From: Sphingobium sp.
GTDB lineage: Bacteria > Pseudomonadota > Alphaproteobacteria > Sphingomonadales > Sphingomonadaceae
NCBI GenBank assembly: GCA_020051025.1
Contig: JAGVJS010000364.1
Span: 1 to 6,187, forward strand
Direction of reading: 5' to 3'
Length of the DNA stretch: 6,187 nucleotides
Part shown: positions 1 through 5,251 of the stretch, piece by piece
Position numbering within the stretch: the first letter of the stretch is position 1
How the letters are laid out: every line of letters begins with the position of its first letter
Notes under the pieces: generated by a model
Told to the model about the DNA's origin: nothing
Seen by the model: only the letters and a program-made list of their open reading frames with translations
Database searches by the model: none
Position numbers and translations under genes: made by a program

Positions 1-1
1 G

Positions 2-610
2 CTCGACGCCTGGCGCAGCGAACGCAAGCCCTGGCCTGTGGCAAAGGGCGTGCTGACGGTTCCGTCCCGCGCCGAAAGCGGTGGCGAAAATGCCCTCATA
101 TCGAAGCAGGAGTTCGGCGACGTCCAACTGCATCTGGAATTTCGTTCGCCCAATCCACCGACCAAAAATTCGCAGGATCGTGGCAATAGCGGCATCTGGT
201 TCATGCAACGCTATGAGGTGCAGATCCTAGACGGCTATCAGAACCCCACTTATGCCGACGGCACGGTGGGCGCGGTCTATGCGTGGAAGCCGCCGCTGGT
301 GAACCCGTCGCGCAAGCCGGGCGAATGGCAGAGCTACGACATCGTCTTCGAACGCCCCCGCTTCGCCGCGGACGGCAGCCTGACGCGTCCGGCCTATGTC
401 ACCGTGCTGCTGAACGGCGTGCTGGTGCAGAACCATCAGGCGATGCTGGGCACCACCAAATGGCGTTCTATTGCCCAATATCAGGCGCATGGGGACAAGG
501 CGCCGATCCAGCTTCAGGATCATGACTCGCCGGTATCGTTCCGCAACATCTGGGTCCGGCCGCTGCCGCAGGATGCCATCGCACAGGATTTGAAAGGGGC
601 AGGACAATGA
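2..610 (+). CDS. 3-keto-disaccharide hydrolase domain protein (DUF1080), 5' end missing
   Basis: The frame is open to the left edge (it reads LDAWRSERKPWPV before the first GTG at 38), so that GTG is an internal Val and the true start lies outside. The 202 visible residues cover most of a 3-keto-disaccharide hydrolase (formerly DUF1080) domain, a concanavalin-like beta-sandwich. Family hallmarks are GNSGIWF followed by YEVQILDGYQNPTYADG near the middle, then GEWQSYDIVFERPRF, the strand VTVLLNGVLVQNH, and the closing PIQLQDHDSPVSFRNIWVRP. Family members are usually about 220-270 residues, so perhaps 30-60 residues including a signal peptide are missing. Known members act on glycosides already oxidised to a 3-keto sugar, and the dehydrogenase genes downstream agree with that. 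It overlaps the next gene by four bases (ATGA, 607-610). Family assignment is secure; substrate is not visible. Confidence 0.93.
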   Translation, partial: LDAWRSERKPWPVAKGVLTVPSRAESGGENALISKQEFGDVQLHLEFRSPNPPTKNSQDRGNSGIWFMQRYEVQILDGYQNPTYADGTVGAVYAWKPPLVNPSRKPGEWQSYDIVFERPRFAADGSLTRPAYVTVLLNGVLVQNHQAMLGTTKWRSIAQYQAHGDKAPIQLQDHDSPVSFRNIWVRPLPQDAIAQDLKGAGQ

Positions 611-1167
611 TGGATCGCAGACAGGCGCTGGCCGGCGTGATGGCCATGTTCGGCGCCCAGATTTTCGCGCCGCTCGCCCGCGCCGCTGGCCTCGCACCGG
701 CCGGTGCAATCAGTGAGGGCGCACCCAGCATTCAGGTCTTCACGCCCGATCAGCGGGCCTTGATGACGGCGCTCAGTGAACGGGTCATCCCCACCACCGA
801 CACGCCCGGCGCCATCGCTGCCGGCGTGCCCGCCTATATCGAAAAGCTGCTGGCGGACTGGGCATTGCCGGAGGATCGCATACCGATCCTGTCCGGCCTC
901 GCGGAAATCGATTCCCGCAGCCGGCAGGACTACAAGCTGCCCGCCGTCGATGCCAAGCCGGATCAGCAGGACGCGCTGCTGACGCTGGCAATGAACGACG
1001 CGCTCCCGAACGGCACCGAATTTTTCGAAGCGTTCCGGCAGCTGGTTATCACCGGCTATTATACGTCTGAAATCGGGATGACGCAGGAACGCGAATATCT
1101 GCCCGTACCCGGCGAATATAATGGCGCCTTCCCTTATGCTCAGGTCAACAAGGTCTATTCCGCATGA
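607..1167 (+). CDS. Gluconate 2-dehydrogenase subunit 3 family protein (small subunit of a GMC dehydrogenase), Tat-exported
   Basis: This 186-residue protein has a twin-arginine signal peptide: DRR at residues 3-5, then a hydrophobic stretch ending in PLARAAG, with likely cleavage after ARA near residue 26. The mature part matches the gluconate_2-dh3 family: FTPDQRALMTALSERVIP at about 45-62, the TDTPGAIAAGVPAYIEKLLADW segment at 64-85, and the C-terminal TGYYTSEIGMTQ with YLPVPGEYNG. In gluconate, sorbitol and glucoside 3-dehydrogenases this subunit binds the FAD subunit and carries the only Tat signal, so the pair is exported folded. The partner here is probably the GMC oxidoreductase two genes downstream, which lacks a signal. 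The ATG at 607 overlaps the upstream stop (ATGA); AAGGGG at 594-599 is a well-placed ribosome binding site. Its stop overlaps the next start the same way. The gene resembles the small subunit of the Caulobacter LacABC system. Confidence 0.92.
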   Translation: MMDRRQALAGVMAMFGAQIFAPLARAAGLAPAGAISEGAPSIQVFTPDQRALMTALSERVIPTTDTPGAIAAGVPAYIEKLLADWALPEDRIPILSGLAEIDSRSRQDYKLPAVDAKPDQQDALLTLAMNDALPNGTEFFEAFRQLVITGYYTSEIGMTQEREYLPVPGEYNGAFPYAQVNKVYSA

Positions 1168-2009
1168 TGATGAATCGTCGCTCCATCCTGCTGGGCGCTG
1201 GCGGCCTCGCCGCGCTTGCTGGCCAGAATGTCTTCACCGCCGGCGCGCAGGCAGCGCAACTCCGTAAGGTCGGCCTGCAACTTTATACCGTGCGCGAACT
1301 CTTCTCCGCCGATCCGGTCGCCACGCTGGAGAAGGTGGCGAAGGTGGGCTATCGTGAAGTCGAATATGGCGGTGGCGGCTATGACGCCATGGACCATAAA
1401 CTCCTGCGCAAGACCATGGATCGGCTCGGCCTGACCAGCCCGTCGCTGCATATCGGCTATGACGCTCTGCTGGACAATTTCGATGCCAGCGTGGCCATGG
1501 CCAAGACGCTGGGCGCGGACACGGTCATCCTGCCCTATATGGTCGACAAGCATCGCGAAGCGGCGGCCTGGGACGCGGCGCTGGTCAATATCAACCGCTT
1601 CGGCGCGCAGTTGAAGGCGGCCGGCCTTGGCTTCGCCTATCATAATCACGACTTCGAATTTACCGTGAAGCCCGATGGCGTCAGCCTGTTCGATCGGTTG
1701 GTCAAGGCCTGCGATCCCGAACTGGTGAAGATCGAACTGGATCTTTACTGGGCGGTCCATGCCGGGGAGGATGTTCAGGCGCTGATCAAGCGCCTCGCCG
1801 GCCGCATTTATGCCTATCATGTGAAGGATATGCGGGCCGATCGCAGCATGACGGCGGTGGGCGCCGGCACGATAGACTTCGCCAGCCTGTTCAAGCTGAA
1901 CGCGCTGGCCGGGGTGCGGCATTTCTATGTCGAGAATGACCAGTGCCCCGCGCCCTTCATTCCCGACATCACGAAAAGCTTCCAGACGCTGCGCAGCCTG
2001 CGCTTCTGA
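1164..2009 (+). CDS. Sugar phosphate isomerase/epimerase-like TIM-barrel protein, Tat-exported
   Basis: A 281-residue member of the xylose isomerase-like TIM-barrel (AP endonuclease 2) superfamily. Residues 1-31 form a Tat signal (NRRSILLGAGG, then cleavage near AGAQA-AQ). The barrel begins with VGLQLYTVREL (36-46) and VGYREVEYGGGG (61-72). Likely metal and substrate ligands lie in AYHNHDFEF (158-166), ELDLYW (191-196), YAYHVKDMR (216-224), the VGAGTIDF loop (232-239) and YVENDQ near 255-260. Despite the family name, a periplasmic enzyme is unlikely to use sugar phosphates. Next to DUF1080 and GMC genes, an epimerase, isomerase or hydratase step on a keto-sugar is a reasonable inference. ATG codons occur at 1164, 1167 and 1170; the first overlaps the upstream stop, and AAGG at 1150-1153 is a weak ribosome binding site, so translation probably depends on coupling. 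The exact reaction cannot be read from sequence. Confidence 0.9.
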   Translation: MMMNRRSILLGAGGLAALAGQNVFTAGAQAAQLRKVGLQLYTVRELFSADPVATLEKVAKVGYREVEYGGGGYDAMDHKLLRKTMDRLGLTSPSLHIGYDALLDNFDASVAMAKTLGADTVILPYMVDKHREAAAWDAALVNINRFGAQLKAAGLGFAYHNHDFEFTVKPDGVSLFDRLVKACDPELVKIELDLYWAVHAGEDVQALIKRLAGRIYAYHVKDMRADRSMTAVGAGTIDFASLFKLNALAGVRHFYVENDQCPAPFIPDITKSFQTLRSLRF

Positions 2010-2013
2010 GCAT

Positions 2014-2030
2014 ATCCTGAAAGAGAGGAT
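2014..2030 (+). promoter_or_regulatory. Small inverted repeat overlapping the GMC gene ribosome binding site
   Basis: In the 25-base gap before the GMC gene, ATCCT (2014-2018) and AGGAT (2026-2030) are perfect reverse complements around a 7-base GAAAGAG loop. The right arm includes the end of the Shine-Dalgarno sequence (GAGAGGA, 2023-2029). The stem is only five base pairs and does not extend, so it would be weak. It may be chance or a modest modulator of translation of the fourth gene. Confidence 0.35.
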
Positions 2031-2034
2031 CATC

Positions 2035-3717
2035 ATGGCTTCGACGGACAGGTTCGATGCGATCGTCATCGGTACGGGCATCAGCGGTGGCTGGGCCGCC
2101 AAGGAATTGACGGAAAAAGGGTTGCGCGTCCTGATGCTGGATCGCGGCCATATGGTCGAGCATGGCGAAGGCTATACCTATGACGGCCGGCCCGCCTATG
2201 ACGTACCGGCGCGCAACATCATGCCCGACGCCCTGCGTGAGAGCGACTATTTCATCGCCAAGCACGGCTATGTGCAGCCCAGCAATCAGGCCTTCTACAA
2301 TAATGATCGCCTCAACCCCTATGATTATGGCGAGGGCAGCAAATTCTACTGGATCAGGCCGGGCGCTGTCGGCGGCAAGTCGCTGATCTGGGGCCGCTGG
2401 AGCTTCCGCTGGAGCGCTGCGGATTTCGAAGCGAACAAGCGTGAAGGGATCGGGGGCGCCTGGCCGATCACCTATGACGACCTCGTCCCCTGGTACGACT
2501 ATGTCGAAAAATATGCCGGCGTGTCTGGTTCGCGGGAAAACTTGCCCTATTTGCCCGACAGCCAGTTCCAGCCGCCCATGCCCATGAACATCGCAGAAAA
2601 ATGGATGAAGCAGCGGCTGGAGACGGAGTTCCCCGGCCGCAAGATGATCCACGCCCGCCTGTCCAACATGACCGAAGACAAGCCGGAACAGGGCCGCACC
2701 CGGTGTCAGGTCCGCAACCAGTGCGGCAATGGCTGTTCCTTCGGCGCCTATTTCTCCACCCAGGCGGTCACGCTGCCGGCGGCGCGGGCGACCGGGCGGC
2801 TGACTCTGCGGTCCGATGCGGTCGTCACCAATCTGGAATATGATCCCGCCACGAAGAAGGTGACGGGGGTTCGCTTCATCGACACAAAGACAGGTGAGGC
2901 CGAAACGGTACGGGCGAAACTCGTTTTCCTTAACGCATCGACGCTCGGTTCGGTGCAGATTCTCATGAACTCCCGCCAGCCTGACGGGACGCGCAGCCAT
3001 TTCGATTCCAGCGGAACGCTCGGTCGCTATGTCATGGATCATATCTTCCGCGTCGGTGTGAAGGGCGACATTCCCGGCATGGAAGAGTTCATCGAATATG
3101 GCCGTCGTCCCGGCGCCATCTATGTCCCGCGCTTCCGCAACAATGACAAGGATGACGGGGTCGGTTTCAAGCGCGGCTATGGCTATCAGGGTGGCGCCTA
3201 TCGCGAACCGGCAAGGCCTGAGGGTTTCGGGGCGTCGATGAAGGAAGGGATGCGCCGCTACAGCGGCTGGAAGTTCCAGATGGGTGCCTTTGGCGAATGT
3301 CTGCCCTATGAGGATAATCATGTCGCGCTGAACCCGGACAAGACCGACCGGTTTGGCGTGCCACTGATGCGCTTCAACGTCACCTTCCGCGAAAATGAAC
3401 AGCGGATGATGATCGACGCCCGCGAACAGGGGGAAAAGATGCTGCGGGCCGCTGGCCTCAAAAATGTGACGAGCAGCGTGCGGGAACATGTGCCGGGCGA
3501 CGCCATCCACGAAATGGGCGGCGCGCGCATGGGTGACGATCCGCGTGCGTCGGTGCTCAACAAATGGAGCCAGGCGCATGACGCGTCCAACCTGTTCGTG
3601 ACCGACGGGGCGCAAATGGCGTCGATCAGTTGCGTCAATCCTTCGCTTACCTTCATGGCGCTGACGGCGCGGGCCGTCGATCATGCCGTAAAGGGGCTGA
3701 AGGCCGGCACGGTCTGA
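2035..3717 (+). CDS. GMC family FAD-dependent oxidoreductase (sugar/glycoside dehydrogenase large subunit)
   Basis: A 560-residue glucose-methanol-choline oxidoreductase. The N-terminal dinucleotide fold shows VIGTGISGG (11-19, the GxGxxG loop for FAD) and LDRG (35-38), followed by AVGGKSLIWG (111-120). The C-terminal substrate domain has the catalytic HEMGGARMG (His492) and CVNPSLTFMALTAR (Asn535), the usual His/Asn pair. A cysteine group, C224-x5-C230-x3-C234, sits where related dehydrogenases carry an iron-sulfur cluster, which suggests a dehydrogenase rather than an oxidase. There is no signal peptide, so export would be by co-transport with the Tat-signal subunit at 607-1167. The ATG at 2035 is chosen over an upstream in-frame ATG at 1927, which lies inside the preceding gene: GAGAGG at 2023-2028 is well spaced, and the fold starts at once. 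By analogy with glucoside 3-dehydrogenase it may oxidise C3 of a glycosyl unit; substrate is unproven. Confidence 0.95.
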   Translation: MASTDRFDAIVIGTGISGGWAAKELTEKGLRVLMLDRGHMVEHGEGYTYDGRPAYDVPARNIMPDALRESDYFIAKHGYVQPSNQAFYNNDRLNPYDYGEGSKFYWIRPGAVGGKSLIWGRWSFRWSAADFEANKREGIGGAWPITYDDLVPWYDYVEKYAGVSGSRENLPYLPDSQFQPPMPMNIAEKWMKQRLETEFPGRKMIHARLSNMTEDKPEQGRTRCQVRNQCGNGCSFGAYFSTQAVTLPAARATGRLTLRSDAVVTNLEYDPATKKVTGVRFIDTKTGEAETVRAKLVFLNASTLGSVQILMNSRQPDGTRSHFDSSGTLGRYVMDHIFRVGVKGDIPGMEEFIEYGRRPGAIYVPRFRNNDKDDGVGFKRGYGYQGGAYREPARPEGFGASMKEGMRRYSGWKFQMGAFGECLPYEDNHVALNPDKTDRFGVPLMRFNVTFRENEQRMMIDAREQGEKMLRAAGLKNVTSSVREHVPGDAIHEMGGARMGDDPRASVLNKWSQAHDASNLFVTDGAQMASISCVNPSLTFMALTARAVDHAVKGLKAGTV

Positions 3718-3781
3718 CCATCGTCCATGGCCCTTTCGCCACTATGATGCAGTCTGCTGGGCTATGAGCGGGGGAGGGGCC
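3718..3781 (+). other. Intergenic gap between GMC gene and LacI gene; no clear terminator or operator seen
   Basis: These 64 bases are the longest gene-free stretch in the window. I see no GC-rich hairpin followed by a T run, so no intrinsic terminator for the upstream operon. I also see no convincing palindrome with a central CG of the kind LacI-family proteins bind. The only short symmetric element is CCATGG at 3725-3730. A purine run, GGGGGAGGGG (3770-3779), serves as a ribosome binding site for the ATG at 3782. The repressor gene may therefore be read through from upstream, or have a weak promoter I cannot recognise. Confidence 0.5.
3770..3779 (+). promoter_or_regulatory. Ribosome binding site deciding the LacI gene start
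   Basis: GGGGGAGGGG lies just upstream of the ATG at 3782, with the GGAGG core (3773-3777) four bases from it. This spacing is slightly short but usable. The alternative ATG at 3764 lies before this purine run and has no comparable element, so the shorter protein is favoured. Confidence 0.55.
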
Positions 3782-4843
3782 ATGGATGTGACGGTAAAAA
3801 GGCGGCAAAGAGGCGTCACCATCCGTGCGGTGGCGGAGCGCGCCGGCGTGTCCGCCATGACCGTGTCGAACGTCATCAACGGCGCCGGCCGCGCCAGCAC
3901 GATAACGATAGCAGCGGTGCAGGCGGCCATCGTAGAGCTTGGTTATGTACCCAATCTCGCCGCCCGTCGTCTGGCGAAGGCGCGGGCGACGACCGTGGGC
4001 CTGATCTACGATCGTCGTACGCCCTTTCTGGACGCAGTGCTCGTCGGTTCGTTGCGCGCGACCAACGCTCATGGCTTGCAACTCATCCTGCGCGATGGTG
4101 ATGATGTGGCGCGTGACGGGGCCGAACGCATCGCGCAGAATCTGGTCCGCAGCGGCGCAGACGCGCTGTTGCTGGTCCCCCCCTTTGCCGAACAGTTGAG
4201 CGGGTCGGCGATACTCGCGTCGCTCGATGTGCCGCTGGCCGCGATCGCCACCGGCACGGCGATGGCCGACGTCACCACCGTTCGCATCGACAACCACGCC
4301 GCAATGATTTCCATTACGGAGCGGGTCATCGCTCACGGCCATCGACGGATCGGCTATATCGCCGGTCCTGATCCCTACAGCGTCGTTGCGGCGCGGCTTG
4401 ACGGCTTTCGCGCAGCCCTCAGCCAGCATGGCCTTGCCTCGGATGAAGCGCTGATCGTCCAGCATGGCGATTTCGATTATATGTCCGGGATTGCGGCCGC
4501 CCGATCGCTGCTGTCTAACCCGGATCGGCCCACGGCCATCATCTGTAGCAGCGATGATCTGGCCGCCGGTGTCATTGCGCATGCCAATGACGTGGGGCTG
4601 CGCCTGCCACGCGATCTGGCGGTGACGGGATTTGACGACATGATCCTGGCGTCCCGCATCTTTCCGCCGCTCACCGTCGTGCGTCAGCCGGTGGAGGAGA
4701 TGGCGTTCCGTGCCACCCAATGTCTGATCGCGGCGCTGGGCAAGGGGCCGGGCCAGACGGTCATCAGCGACGAGCTTTTCGATCATGCCATTGTCGAGCG
4801 CCAATCCGTGGCGGCGGCACCCAGCGAAGGAATGAAACAATGA
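3782..4843 (+). CDS. LacI/GalR family transcriptional regulator
   Basis: A 353-residue repressor-type regulator. The N-terminal helix-turn-helix is [20 protein letters not shown] (12-31), followed by LGYVPN (53-58) and the hinge helix [12 protein letters not shown] (58-69). The rest is a periplasmic-binding-protein-like sensor domain, with [13 protein letters not shown] and RLDGFRAAL typical of the family. Near the C-terminus come the [26 protein letters not shown] segment and TGFDD. The usual recognition helix TVSRVLN reads TVSNVIN here. The ATG at 3782 is preferred because of the purine-rich ribosome binding site just before it; an in-frame ATG at 3764 would add six residues (MSGGGA) and has only weak upstream support. 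By position it probably senses a sugar or keto-sugar and controls the upstream sugar oxidation operon, the Dabb gene or the convergent GH28 gene; target and effector are not visible. Confidence 0.95.
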   Translation: MDVTVKRRQRGVTIRAVAERAGVSAMTVSNVINGAGRASTITIAAVQAAIVELGYVPNLAARRLAKARATTVGLIYDRRTPFLDAVLVGSLRATNAHGLQLILRDGDDVARDGAERIAQNLVRSGADALLLVPPFAEQLSGSAILASLDVPLAAIATGTAMADVTTVRIDNHAAMISITERVIAHGHRRIGYIAGPDPYSVVAARLDGFRAALSQHGLASDEALIVQHGDFDYMSGIAAARSLLSNPDRPTAIICSSDDLAAGVIAHANDVGLRLPRDLAVTGFDDMILASRIFPPLTVVRQPVEEMAFRATQCLIAALGKGPGQTVISDELFDHAIVERQSVAAAPSEGMKQ

Positions 4844-5241
4844 AGGCAAGCAGAAGGGAATGGACGGCCATGATGGCATTGGGTGGTGCAGGCATGGCGC
4901 TGACGCCGGCGAAGGCGGCGGTGCAGCCGCAACTGGTGCATCATGTTTTCTTCTGGCTGAAACAGCCCGGATCGCAGGCTGATCGCGACCGGCTGATCGC
5001 CGGCTTGCGCACCTTGCGGGACATTCCCGTCATCCGTCGGCTGGAAATCGGCGTTCCGGCCAGCACTGAGAAACGCGACGTCGTGGATTCCAGCTATGAC
5101 GTGTCGGAACTCATGTATTTCGACAATGCGGCGGACCAGAAAGCCTATCAGGACCATCCCATCCATCAGGCTTTCGTAAAATCCTGCGAAGCGCTCTGGC
5201 AGAAGGTTGTGGTCTACGACATGGCGGTGGTCCCCGGCTGA
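4840..5241 (+). CDS. Dabb-fold (stress-responsive alpha/beta barrel) protein with Tat signal
   Basis: A 133-residue protein that begins with a twin-arginine-like signal (SRREW at residues 4-8, hydrophobic run, TPAKAA with cleavage near residue 27). The mature part, about 106 residues, matches the Dabb family: [10 protein letters not shown] at its start, [15 protein letters not shown], a middle region ending in [21 protein letters not shown], and the final helix and strand [22 protein letters not shown]. Dabb domains are small ferredoxin-like dimers; most have no known reaction, a few act as cyclases or aldolase-like enzymes. The ATG at 4840 overlaps the LacI stop (ATGA) and has GAAGGA at 4826-4831 as ribosome binding site; upstream in-frame codons lie inside the LacI gene and encode no family sequence. 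Such exported Dabb proteins beside sugar genes suggest a role on a small carbohydrate or carbonyl intermediate, but this is inference. Confidence 0.88.
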   Translation: MKASRREWTAMMALGGAGMALTPAKAAVQPQLVHHVFFWLKQPGSQADRDRLIAGLRTLRDIPVIRRLEIGVPASTEKRDVVDSSYDVSELMYFDNAADQKAYQDHPIHQAFVKSCEALWQKVVVYDMAVVPG

Positions 5242-5251
5242 CACGCGGACG

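Noticed and set aside
1927..2034. N-terminal extension of the GMC protein by 36 residues from the ATG at 1927
   Set aside because: It lies almost wholly inside the preceding gene, has no signal-peptide character, and the ATG at 2035 has a good ribosome binding site right before the FAD-binding fold.
1155..2102. 315-codon open frame on the - strand opposite the TIM-barrel gene
   Set aside because: Antisense shadow; the + strand frame carries the family motifs and signal peptide.
1969..3684. Very long open frame (571 codons) on the - strand opposite the GMC gene
   Set aside because: It is antisense to a clearly recognisable GMC enzyme. Long antisense frames are common in high-GC DNA with this codon use, and its translation shows no family motif.
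3718..3781. LacI-family operator or intrinsic terminator upstream of the regulator gene
   Set aside because: No palindrome with a central CG and no GC hairpin plus T run could be found; CCATGG alone is too short to call.
4720..4839. 40-residue N-terminal extension of the Dabb protein
   Set aside because: It overlaps the LacI coding region out of frame and would bury the Tat signal; the ATG at 4840 has a well-spaced GAAGGA.
4480..4843. Possible truncation or fusion in the LacI C-terminus
   Set aside because: The sensor domain runs intact to its usual end, and the 353-residue length is normal for the family.
3653..4879. 408-codon open frame on the - strand opposite the LacI gene
   Set aside because: Antisense shadow of a well-supported LacI regulator; the translation is low in recognisable structure.
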